A DNA stretch of 6,597 nt. Origin: Moraxella lacunata. Lineage in GTDB: Bacteria; Pseudomonadota; Gammaproteobacteria; Pseudomonadales; Moraxellaceae. This document shows positions 1 through 5,855 of this stretch, piece by piece (the stretch's first letter is position 1; every line of letters starts with the position of its first letter). The notes beneath the pieces were generated by a model that did no database searches, was not told the origin of the DNA, and saw only the letters and a program-made list of their open reading frames with translations. Position numbers and translations under genes: made by a program. Location: NCBI RefSeq assembly GCF_002027545.1, contig NZ_MXAN01000128.1, forward strand, positions 1-6,597, given 5' to 3'.

Positions 1-83
1 GAGATGGTGGGGGGTTTGGGGATTTTGGGGATAAAGAACAAAAGTGGGTAACACTTGCTAACTGGCTTGTGAACAAGATATAA
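1..83 (+). CDS. C-terminal end of an unidentified upstream gene (partial)
   Basis: Reading from base 3, 26 codons run to a TAA at 81-83. They give a Gly/Asp-rich start (DGGGFGDFGDKEQK) and a hydrophobic ending (WVTLANWLVNKI). The gene begins outside the window, so no family can be named. Two things support coding. The frame is open to the window edge, and a strong intrinsic terminator begins 12 bases after the stop. A second frame from base 5 (MVGGLGILGIKNKSG) also ends nearby, but it is shorter and gives a less protein-like sequence. The run of G bases at 9-14 simply encodes the glycines. Confidence 0.55.
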   Translation, partial: DGGGFGDFGDKEQKWVTLANWLVNKI

Positions 84-95
84 TATTAAATGTTT

Positions 96-153
96 CTCCA
101 TTCTAACGTTGCGACAAACCATGTCGCATCTGAATGAATGGAGTTTTCTTTTT
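96..153 (+). terminator. Nested-hairpin intrinsic terminator
   Basis: An outer 8-bp perfect stem, CTCCATTC (96-103) with GAATGGAG (136-143), is followed at once by TTTTCTTTTT (144-153). Inside it sits a second perfect 7-bp hairpin, TGCGACA (110-116) with TGTCGCA (122-128), around a 5-base loop. A stem plus U-tract just after the stop at 83 is the expected end of the upstream transcription unit. It also means the downstream operon needs its own promoter. Confidence 0.8.
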
Positions 154-178
154 ATAAAATTTTCTGGCAAAATAGTGT

Positions 179-242
179 ATTGGCTAAATACTGATTTAAA
201 TGATGTTAAATGACAGTTAAAAAGCCAATGACATGGTTAAAT
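179..242 (+). promoter_or_regulatory. AT-rich leader with phased TTAAA motifs; probable promoter/operator zone
   Basis: Between the terminator and the first operon gene, TTAAA motifs begin at 196, 206, 217 and 237, about one or two helical turns apart. The first two are part of a perfect direct repeat TTAAATGA (196-203 and 206-213). A 7-bp inverted repeat, ATTGGCT (179-185) with AGCCAAT (223-229), encloses most of them. No convincing -35/-10 pair with 16-18 bp spacing could be assigned, so this is a likely regulatory zone rather than a mapped promoter. It is the only place in the window with room for the operon promoter. Confidence 0.3.
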
Positions 243-420
243 AAAATATTATCAGTCAGTTTTTAAGATAGGGAGATAGCTGGCGAGTACAAAGATTGAG
301 CCTTATATAAACCTAAGTAAATCGATTATTGATAAGGGTTTTAACTCGGTAAATTATCTTGTTCAAGATGTGTCATTATCTACCAATATGTATATAAACA
401 ATAGTAATGCCCGTTTTTTT

Positions 421-435
421 CGGATTACACCTGTC
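421..435 (+). repeat. Left boundary of inversion: imperfect inverted repeat, left arm
   Basis: CGGATTACACCTGTC at the left junction matches the reverse complement of the right boundary (CGGATACAGAGTTGTC). CGGAT, ACA and TGTC are shared, with small gaps between them. Each boundary also contains a short dyad, ACA-CC-TGT here (427-434). The crossover maps to the shared ACA (427-429). Such short imperfect arms could be recombinase sites or just microhomology. Confidence 0.45.
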
Positions 436-575
436 AAAACAACGCCAATATAAATTTCAATACCTGTTTTTAGACCGGATAAATAATACACCCATGAAAA
501 ATTAGAATCTTTCATAGAAGCCAAGACGTTTTGTAGGTCTTGTCGCAGTAAATATTGCTCTTGTGCCGACAACTC
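430..575 (-). other. Inverted 146-bp coding segment of the ATPase gene
   Basis: Read on the minus strand from 575 to 430, this segment encodes 48 residues plus two bases. It begins ELSAQEQYLL and ends IYIGVVLT. Joined to the left flank (…CGG ATT ACA) it gives R-I-T-E-L-S, and joined to the right flank it gives V-L-T-G-V-S-G-D. Both joins are in phase, which a chance antisense ORF would not be expected to do. In the present orientation the + strand frame contains two stops. The apparent minus-strand ORF covering 363-572 is mostly this displaced segment plus random antisense sequence. Confidence 0.8.
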
Positions 576-583
576 TGTATCCG
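568..583 (-). repeat. Right boundary of inversion: imperfect inverted repeat, right arm
   Basis: GACAACTCTGTATCCG on the + strand is the inverted partner of 421-435. It contains its own dyad ACA-ACTC-TGT (569-578). The crossover maps to the TGT at 576-578, which restores the frame as …ACA-GGT-GTA…. No recombinase gene was found in the window to act on it. Confidence 0.45.
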
Positions 584-621
584 GAGATGTATCTAAACAA
601 AGTAAACTGCTTAAAAATCAG

Positions 622-3429
622 TTGCTTGGGAATATTGGTGGTATTTGTCTAGATGAAATAAAAGCAAGTAGATTGCAAGAGAGAATTTTGTACCCCTTGC
701 AAAAATCCAAACATTTTGGATTGGTAACAGGTGTTCCGTCATTAACCATTGATGAACAGGCTCATAGTCAGGGCGAGAGTATCACGCAGGGCTTGGACAG
801 ATTGGCGACTACTTTGACAGGCGAGACTTGGCAAATGTTGATTGTTGCTAACCCTGAATCTTTGGAGAGTATCGAATCCAAAATAAAAGCATTGTTGGGT
901 TATTCATCAATATTACATCCTATGATTAAACGCTCCTTGCAGGAAGGGGAGAATATTGGTACATCACAAACCACAACCAAGGGTTCATCAATCAGTAATA
1001 GTGTGAATGAGCAAAAAGGAACCAATCATTCAAATAGCAACTCTCACGGGACAAATGATGGCGGTTCAAAATCTCGTACCATGGGCACTAGCGAGAGTAG
1101 AGGTAGTGCTGAGAATAAAAGCAAAAGTGTTAGTGATAGCACATCAAAGACGACTACGTGGGGAACAAGCAAGAATACAACCACAACTCATGGCACCAAC
1201 AAAAGTACATCTACCGGAAAAACCATTGGTTCTAATGACTCTACCACCAATGGCTATAATCGCGGAGAAAGCTCCACTCATGGCATTGAAATGGTAAATA
1301 AGTCCTTGGAGCGTATTCAGGCTCATATTGATGAAAGGCAGATTCCACGCTTGGAGTTGGGAATCGGTAAGGGTTTATTCCAAACATCTATCTATATTTC
1401 GGCACCGTATTTAGAGACTTATGAGCGTCTGGCTTCTGCTATAACTTCTATTTTTCAGGGCAATCAAATGCTTTTTACGCCCTTGCAGGTGCAAGACATC
1501 AATATCAAAGATGATAACATTCATCATTTATTTGGTATTCAAAAGATAGAAAGTCATCAGCCTTATCAATTAGAGCGGGGGCTTATTCATAGTATTGCTA
1601 CCGATGAGACGAGCATTGCTCGTGCAACGTTGCTAAATGCGTCCGAATTATCCTTGCTTGCAGGTTTGCCAAGTCGTGAAGTGTGTGGTATTCGCTTGCG
1701 AAAAAATGTGGATTTTGCGGTCAATACCCATGACAGCAGCCAAAGTGATGATTTTGAGTTGGGTAGTATTGTCCAAAATGGCAGGGTCTTAGAGCATACC
1801 AAGGTTTTTTTAAATAAGAAATTGCTAAATCAACATATTTTTATTAGTGGAGTAACAGGTGCGGGCAAGACCACAACCTGCCAGCAAATTTTAATTCAAT
1901 CTAAACTACCTTTTTTGGTGATTGAGCCTGCCAAAACCGAATACCGTAGTTTATACCAACTTGATGATAGCATAGAATACTACACTGTTAATAATGAAAA
2001 TATTTCGCCATTTCGTCTAAATCCTTTTGAGCTTTTACCAAATGAAAAACTGGCAGGGCGTATTGATACGCTCAAAGCCACCTTTGCTGCAGTCTTTCCC
2101 ATGGAAGCATCAATGCCCTATTTGATTGAAGAGGCGATTGTCCGTAGTTATGAGTTAAAGGGCTGGGATATTAACACATCAACCAACTTTTTTTATGACG
2201 ACCCATGCCAACACCCTGCTGAATGTTTCCCTATTATTATGTCGGAGTTATTGGAAGTCTTAAAGCAAGTCATCAAAAGCAAAAATTTTGGGCAAGAGTT
2301 ACAAGAAAAATATGAAGGCTCGCTGATTTCTCGCTTGGATAATTTAACTGTGGATAGCAAGGGTCGAATGTTAAATACTCGCACGTCGATAGATGTCAAT
2401 GCCTTGCTTGATAAAAAAATCGTTATCGAGCTTGATGATTTAAAAGATGAAAAGGATAAAGCTTTGCTCATGGGATTGTTGATTGGACGAGTGGCAGAGG
2501 CTGTCAAGCAACGTCATAAGATTGAGCCGAACTTTCAGCATATTACGCTTATCGAAGAAGCTCATCGCTTACTAGAAAAGCCAGAAGCGGGCGATGATGC
2601 CAAAAAACTAGGGGTTAATCTATTTGCAAACTTATTGGCAGAAGTGCGTAAATATGGAGAATGCCTAATCATTGCCGACCAAATACCCAATAAGCTCACC
2701 CCAGAGGTCTTAAAAAATACCAATACCAAAATCATTCATCGCTTATTTGCAGGCGATGACCGTCAAGCCATTGGCGATACGGTTGGTTTGACGGACGAGC
2801 AAAAACAATTTTTACCCATGCTAAAAGCAGGCGAGGCGGTGATATACAGTGCCGGTTGGCATGAAGCAGTACGCACACAGGTGGGTAAGATAAGCGACAC
2901 CAACGCCCCAGAGATTGATGAGAGTATTATTGCTAAGGCGAGCCAAAAACGTATTTTTGCTGAAAAAGAACGGCTATACCCCAGACTAAGCCAAACAGCA
3001 ACAATGCTTGATGCCAAGATGTTTGGGCGATTTATCCAAGAAGGTTTGTTGTTGCTCAACCTATGGATTCGCTGGTATCATCAGCAACATCAGTCCAGAA
3101 AAGATGAGTTTTTGTCAGCTCATCAGCACTCATTGCTCATCGCTCGCTTAACAAAAGATATGGAGAGCTTTCAAAGACAGTGGCAAGATAAAATGAATAA
3201 TCAGGCATTGCCTGCCTTGGCAAGGTTGTTCCAAGATGTCGCCCCGCTTGCCTATGTGGTACAGAGTAAAGAGATGAGTATAGAAGAATGCTTGTTGCAT
3301 TTATTTGGTTTGTATCATCAGGATAAATTAAGTGAGCAGATTGTCAGCGATGATATTTTTAAGTTACAATCAGGGCGTTTGGCAACGAGTATTTTGGCAG
3401 AAATTTTCAAGAATGTTAAAGCGATTTAA
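622..3429 (+). CDS. HerA/FtsK-like (DUF87-type) P-loop ATPase, extant 3' reading frame
   Basis: This 935-residue frame carries the motor core of a large ATPase, probably a DNA translocase or helicase-like enzyme of the HerA/FtsK group. Walker A is GVTGAGKTT at residues 410-418. Walker B is HITLIEEAHRLL, with its acidic pair at 645-646. A sensor-like stretch, LIIADQIPNKLTPEVLKNTN, follows, then IIHRLFAGDD. This order is typical of HerA-type ATPases. Residues 114-220 are an extreme Ser/Thr/Asn/Gly/Lys-rich linker between the N-terminal region and the ATPase core. The C-terminal 200 residues are helical with no recognised domain. The TTG at 622 has no ribosome-binding site and is unlikely to be the true start. 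The natural protein most likely begins at 280 and is cut by the inversion upstream, so in this orientation the ATPase may be unmade or made only as an N-truncated form. The catalytic motifs are intact, which suggests a recent or reversible lesion. The exact subfamily is not identified. Confidence 0.85.
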   Translation: MLGNIGGICLDEIKASRLQERILYPLQKSKHFGLVTGVPSLTIDEQAHSQGESITQGLDRLATTLTGETWQMLIVANPESLESIESKIKALLGYSSILHPMIKRSLQEGENIGTSQTTTKGSSISNSVNEQKGTNHSNSNSHGTNDGGSKSRTMGTSESRGSAENKSKSVSDSTSKTTTWGTSKNTTTTHGTNKSTSTGKTIGSNDSTTNGYNRGESSTHGIEMVNKSLERIQAHIDERQIPRLELGIGKGLFQTSIYISAPYLETYERLASAITSIFQGNQMLFTPLQVQDINIKDDNIHHLFGIQKIESHQPYQLERGLIHSIATDETSIARATLLNASELSLLAGLPSREVCGIRLRKNVDFAVNTHDSSQSDDFELGSIVQNGRVLEHTKVFLNKKLLNQHIFISGVTGAGKTTTCQQILIQSKLPFLVIEPAKTEYRSLYQLDDSIEYYTVNNENISPFRLNPFELLPNEKLAGRIDTLKATFAAVFPMEASMPYLIEEAIVRSYELKGWDINTSTNFFYDDPCQHPAECFPIIMSELLEVLKQVIKSKNFGQELQEKYEGSLISRLDNLTVDSKGRMLNTRTSIDVNALLDKKIVIELDDLKDEKDKALLMGLLIGRVAEAVKQRHKIEPNFQHITLIEEAHRLLEKPEAGDDAKKLGVNLFANLLAEVRKYGECLIIADQIPNKLTPEVLKNTNTKIIHRLFAGDDRQAIGDTVGLTDEQKQFLPMLKAGEAVIYSAGWHEAVRTQVGKISDTNAPEIDESIIAKASQKRIFAEKERLYPRLSQTATMLDAKMFGRFIQEGLLLLNLWIRWYHQQHQSRKDEFLSAHQHSLLIARLTKDMESFQRQWQDKMNNQALPALARLFQDVAPLAYVVQSKEMSIEECLLHLFGLYHQDKLSEQIVSDDIFKLQSGRLATSILAEIFKNVKAI

Positions 3430-3467
3430 CCCAAAATTTTTATTGTAATCAATCATCGGAGAATATC

Positions 3468-3587
3468 ATGGGTTTTTTTAGTAGTTTAGGCAGTGCAATC
3501 AGCGGTGCTGTGGATAGTGTGTGCAATGCAGTATCATCGGCGTGTAAAGCGGTTGGCGGTGCGGTCAGTAGTGCCTTTAATGGGTGA
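3468..3587 (+). CDS. Small Ala/Ser/Gly-rich protein, or N-terminus of a frameshifted gene B
   Basis: A 39-residue frame starts at ATG 3468 with GGAG at 3458-3461, six bases ahead, a well-formed site. It encodes MGFFSSLGSAISGAV… and then repeating small-residue blocks (…NAVSSACKAVGGAVSSAF…) with two cysteines. The pattern suggests an amphipathic or glycine-zipper-like helix that could sit on or in a membrane. It is too short to appear among larger ORFs. Its TGA (3585-3587) overlaps the ATG of the next frame (3587) as TGATG, which permits translational coupling. One extra G in the GGG at 3582-3584 would instead fuse the two into a single 253-residue protein, NG-VMENMGTIAKV. The next frame lacks its own ribosome-binding site, so a fusion broken by a 1-base deletion is slightly preferred. 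Confidence 0.65.
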   Translation: MGFFSSLGSAISGAVDSVCNAVSSACKAVGGAVSSAFNG

Positions 3588-4228
3588 TGGAAAACATGGG
3601 TACGATTGCCAAAGTTACATCAACGCTCGCCCCTGTGTTACATACACTAAGTGTTGTCATTCCACAGTTACGACCTGTTTCGGTGGCGGTAACGGTGATT
3701 GATACACTCATTCAACAGCTTGGCTTGGCAGAAGACGGGCAGACGGTTGAGAGTGTGGGACAGGACATCTTAGATGCTTATCATGCAGACATTAAGCCTA
3801 CCGATTACACCACTTATGATGAATATATGCAAGCGATTCGTGATTTTAAACTTGAAAATCCCGACCGAGAAATGGGCGAGTATCTCTTTGCTGAGAAATT
3901 CGCATCAGGTTTGTCGGTGCAGACATGGGGTCTAGAAGAGAAGTTTGGTGATGAGATGTCAAGCTTGATTTTGGCGATACTCAAAGATGCCCAAAACCTA
4001 GAACAAGGCGAAGGGTATTTTACGCCTGAACGTATCGACAGTTGGATAACGGACGTCAGTAGCCTTGCTGATGTTGCCAAATACTTTGGCAATGAGTTAG
4101 GTATTGATGAGAAAAATAAGGTAGAACAAGAGCTAGTGGCGATAGAAAAAGAGCAACACCCCGACAAGTCGCTCGCTGACATCTACAAAGAGCTTGATAA
4201 TATTAAAGATAAGATAGTTGTAGACTAA
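3587..4228 (+). CDS. Uncharacterised acidic protein with hydrophobic N-terminus (body of gene B)
   Basis: 213 residues from ATG 3587; GTG at 3584 would add one. Stops at 3569-3571 and 3578-3580 bar any longer start in this frame. Residues about 5-47 are hydrophobic (TIAKVTSTLAPVLHTLSVVI…), continuing the small-residue character of the preceding 39-residue frame. The rest is acidic and helical, with PTDYTTYDEYMQAIRDF near residue 68 and a charged C-terminus (…YKELDNIKDKIVVD). I recognise no family. No ribosome-binding site precedes it. It is therefore either reached by coupled re-initiation at TGATG or is the remainder of one gene starting at 3468. Its place between the ATPase and the coiled-coil genes suggests a partner in the same complex, which is inference from position only. 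Confidence 0.75.
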   Translation: MENMGTIAKVTSTLAPVLHTLSVVIPQLRPVSVAVTVIDTLIQQLGLAEDGQTVESVGQDILDAYHADIKPTDYTTYDEYMQAIRDFKLENPDREMGEYLFAEKFASGLSVQTWGLEEKFGDEMSSLILAILKDAQNLEQGEGYFTPERIDSWITDVSSLADVAKYFGNELGIDEKNKVEQELVAIEKEQHPDKSLADIYKELDNIKDKIVVD

Positions 4229-4264
4229 AATAGATGACCGCTGGTGGTTATCGTGAAACGTTAT

Positions 4265-4285
4265 GTGTATCTTGGTGTATCTTGG
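4265..4285 (+). repeat. Tandem 10-bp repeat upstream of gene C start
   Basis: GTGTATCTTG occurs twice head to tail (4265-4274 and 4275-4284), followed by the first base of a third copy. The second copy runs directly into the GGAG ribosome-binding site (4284-4287) of the gene starting at 4294. Copy number changes here would move upstream sequence relative to the leader but not the ribosome-binding site itself. Confidence 0.7.
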
Positions 4286-4293
4286 AGTGTGTT

Positions 4294-4419
4294 ATGAAAA
4301 ATAGTGATTTGTGTATTTGCATACTAGATGAGACAATCCTTGCTTATCATCGCCATAATGAGCAAGGTTGGTTGGGGTTAAACATCAAAGGCGAAAGAGC
4401 TTATCATCATCAGGGGTAA
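4294..4419 (+). pseudogene. N-terminal piece of gene C, ended by an in-frame TAA
   Basis: The start is ATG 4294, with GGAG at 4284-4287 six bases ahead; an earlier ATG at 4234 has no such site. The 41 residues read MKNSDLCICILDETILAYHR… …LNIKGERAYHHQG and stop at TAA 4417-4419. The next codons, in the same frame, run straight on as AEDVNDVLQECNELLNLDDLL… for another 250 residues, so this is probably the start of a single 295-residue protein. A single base change (for example CAA or GAA to TAA) would explain the stop. A separate 41-residue gene is possible but less likely. Confidence 0.65.
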
Positions 4420-4428
4420 GCAGAAGAT

Positions 4429-5181
4429 GTGAATGATGTTTTGCAAGAGTGCAATGAGTTGCTTAACTTAGATGATTTGTTACAGGAGATAAATCTCCAT
4501 GTGGTCTATGCTGATAGACAGACAAATCTTGCCATGATGTTTTTAAATAAAGCAACCAAGGTTTATAAAAATCAAAAGTTTATCAGTCGCCCACTGGCAC
4601 AGGTCTATCAGTATTATGCTGATAAAAATAAAAATGCAAAACAACCAGCACTTGATGACATTGATGATGCGTGGATACAAAATCATCTGCTGATACTGTT
4701 GGACTTTGACAGCAGCTGGAGACAGGCACAAAAACACTTGTCTGACATCAAACAAAAACAGCAAGAGTACCTAAATCAACAAAAAATAGATGAACTGACT
4801 TTTAGCAAACACCAAACCCAAAAACAGCAAGAAAAATCCGCCCTAGAAAAACAAATTCGTGATAAAAAGCAAGAACTTGCGGTGGTTTTAGCTCCTGAAA
4901 TGGAGTCCTTGCTGAGTTTCTTACCGTCTATTTTTAAGGACTTTTGGACGGTGGTGCGACCTGATGAGCTGGCGAATATCGCAGGACTGCTAACGCCACC
5001 CCAAATCCCTTCTCCAATCCAAAATCCTAGCGATCAAGCCGTAAAAAGTAAGCTACGCCAGTTTGTACTGCTTGATGATGACCAGCAGACGCAAATCATT
5101 GGTTTTTGTCGGTTGCTCAAACAGGACTTTGATTTGACCATACATATACAATTTCGCCCCCTAATCGGAGACTTAGACTAA
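4429..5181 (+). CDS. Uncharacterised coiled-coil protein (main part of gene C)
   Basis: A 250-residue frame from GTG 4429. It is in phase with the 41-residue frame ending ten bases upstream. The only purine-rich site (AGGGG 4412-4416) is 12 bases away, too far for good initiation, so this is best read as the body of a 295-residue protein interrupted by TAA. The N-terminal third is mixed alpha/beta in character (INLHVVYADRQTNLAMMFLN). About residues 98-152 are Gln/Lys/Glu-rich and likely coiled coil (QKQQEYLNQQKIDEL…). A compact C-terminal part follows (…LLSFLPSIFKDFWTVVRPDEL… ending FRPLIGDLD). No catalytic motif was recognised. Its stop TAA overlaps the next ATG as TAATG, indicating coupled translation with gene D. 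The role is unknown; a structural or scaffolding partner of the ATPase is a guess. Confidence 0.75.
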   Translation: MNDVLQECNELLNLDDLLQEINLHVVYADRQTNLAMMFLNKATKVYKNQKFISRPLAQVYQYYADKNKNAKQPALDDIDDAWIQNHLLILLDFDSSWRQAQKHLSDIKQKQQEYLNQQKIDELTFSKHQTQKQQEKSALEKQIRDKKQELAVVLAPEMESLLSFLPSIFKDFWTVVRPDELANIAGLLTPPQIPSPIQNPSDQAVKSKLRQFVLLDDDQQTQIIGFCRLLKQDFDLTIHIQFRPLIGDLD

Positions 5182-5453
5182 TGGCAAAAGAAGACAAAAA
5201 AGACAGTGGCAGGTATTTAGATGAGATTCTAAAATACCTGTTAGATAGTCATATCTTTGAAAAATTAATACTAAAAATCAGACGTCTCTGGCACGACCCC
5301 AATCACACATCACAGACCCAAATTCAATATACGTCTAGTGAGCCACAAATCATAGAAAAACCCATAGAGCGGACGATAGAAGTTGAAAAAATTGTCGAAA
5401 AAATCGTAACACCGTCTTGGGCTGGCAAGTTAGAGCAACAATATCAGTATTGA
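5181..5453 (+). CDS. Coiled-coil/charged-linker protein, N-terminal part of gene D
   Basis: 90 residues from ATG 5181, which overlaps the stop of gene C; GGAG at 5167-5170 lies ten bases ahead. The sequence is basic and helical at first (GRYLDEILKYLLDSHIFEKL…). It then has a repetitive E/I/V/K linker (EKPIERTIEVEKIVEKIV), of the kind that forms an extended stalk or coiled coil, and ends AGKLEQQYQY at TGA 5451-5453. The frame continues without another stop to 5846 (QILKGMPHLYGIFNQ…), so this is probably the first part of a 221-residue protein in which one sense codon, perhaps TGG, has become TGA. The stop is followed by C, a context known to be leaky in enteric bacteria, so some readthrough is conceivable. 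Confidence 0.7.
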   Translation: MAKEDKKDSGRYLDEILKYLLDSHIFEKLILKIRRLWHDPNHTSQTQIQYTSSEPQIIEKPIERTIEVEKIVEKIVTPSWAGKLEQQYQY

Positions 5454-5467
5454 CAGATATTAAAGGG

Positions 5468-5492
5468 AATGCCACATTTATATGGCATTTTT
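5468..5492 (+). terminator. Terminator-like hairpin just after the gene D TGA
   Basis: AATGCCA (5468-5474) pairs perfectly with TGGCATT (5483-5489) around an 8-base loop and is followed by a T-tract (5488-5492). It starts 15 bases after the TGA. It also buries the ATG at 5469, arguing against that codon as an efficient start. It may be a genuine weak terminator, or coding sequence that acts as one only when translation stops early. Confidence 0.4.
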
Positions 5493-5846
5493 AATCAGCG
5501 TGATTTTGATGATGACTCAGATGATTTGCTCACTTTTGTGGTGTGTGGCGGTCAGTGGGAGAATGTCGTTAGGCTATGGAAAGAGCTGTTCAAGCGATGT
5601 GCCGAGAGTAAGGTTCCTGCCAGCGATGATGAGTTGGCACTGCTAAATAACTGTATCGCCCTGTACAATCACACATCAATGAGTGATAAAAAGGTAATGC
5701 TAGATAGCCCCAATGTCGGCGATGACTATGACTATAACCGACATCATCTGGTGGGTGTGGGCGATACTATCAGACAGGTGCTGCTGCCTGCGTTGGTTGG
5801 TGCTAACGCATCAAGTCGGTTTAATGCGGTAGTGCTGTGTTCTTAG
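5469..5846 (+). CDS. C-terminal part of gene D, uncharacterised
   Basis: A 125-residue frame in phase with 5181-5453 across the TGA. The ATG at 5469 has AAAGGG only one base ahead and lies in a hairpin stem, so independent initiation looks poor. The sequence is protein-like throughout. An acidic patch (FDDDSDDLLTFVVCGGQW) leads into a helical region (WENVVRLWKELFKRC) and ends GDTIRQVLLPALVGANASS… before TAG 5844-5846. I recognise no named family. If joined to the upstream 90 residues it would form a globular C-terminal domain on a charged stalk. The next gene begins ten bases after the stop. Confidence 0.7.
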   Translation: MPHLYGIFNQRDFDDDSDDLLTFVVCGGQWENVVRLWKELFKRCAESKVPASDDELALLNNCIALYNHTSMSDKKVMLDSPNVGDDYDYNRHHLVGVGDTIRQVLLPALVGANASSRFNAVVLCS

Positions 5847-5855
5847 AGGTGTTTT

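Larger units (their letters stand above)
280..621 (+). pseudogene. 5' part of the ATPase gene, broken by a 146-bp inversion
   Basis: In phase with the downstream ATPase frame, codons from 280 encode about 50 residues (…VNYLVQDVSLSTN… up to …FFRIT). They then run into TAA at 451-453; a second TAA lies at 484-486. If 430-575 is reversed, both stops vanish and the frame continues through 48 residues now readable only on the minus strand (…LLRQDLQNVLASMKDS… …GIEIYIGVV…). It then re-enters the + strand at 576-578 and goes on to the ORF at 622 without a break, giving 1049 residues in all. A TAG at 277-279 excludes an in-frame start further upstream. The proposed start is CTG at 280, with GGGAG at 271-275 four bases ahead; the first in-frame ATG (388) has no ribosome-binding site. 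CTG may be an ATG that has mutated. What is seen is the in-frame restoration; that the gene was once intact is inferred. Confidence 0.8.

Noticed and set aside
6..33. Possible G-quadruplex in the G-rich start of the window
   Set aside because: Only three runs of four or more G are present within a coding frame rich in glycine; a three-tier quadruplex is not well supported.
363..572. Minus-strand ORF of 69 residues
   Set aside because: Its protein-like part is the displaced ATPase segment (430-575 reversed); the remainder is antisense to real coding sequence. It is not an independent gene.
1007..1297. 96-residue + strand ORF inside the ATPase gene
   Set aside because: It lies in another frame over the low-complexity linker, has no ribosome-binding site and has unnatural composition.
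2193..2507. 104-residue minus-strand ORF
   Set aside because: Antisense shadow of the conserved ATPase core; serine-rich composition typical of reverse-complement artefacts.
3493..3702. 69-residue + strand ORF overlapping gene B
   Set aside because: No ribosome-binding site and Cys/Arg-rich, non-protein-like sequence. It overlaps two better supported frames.
3814..4182. 122-residue minus-strand ORF
   Set aside because: Antisense to gene B; Ser/Cys-rich shadow with no own initiation signals.
4234..4293. Longer start for gene C at ATG 4234
   Set aside because: It would place the tandem repeat and GGAG site inside the coding region; ATG 4294 has the properly spaced ribosome-binding site.
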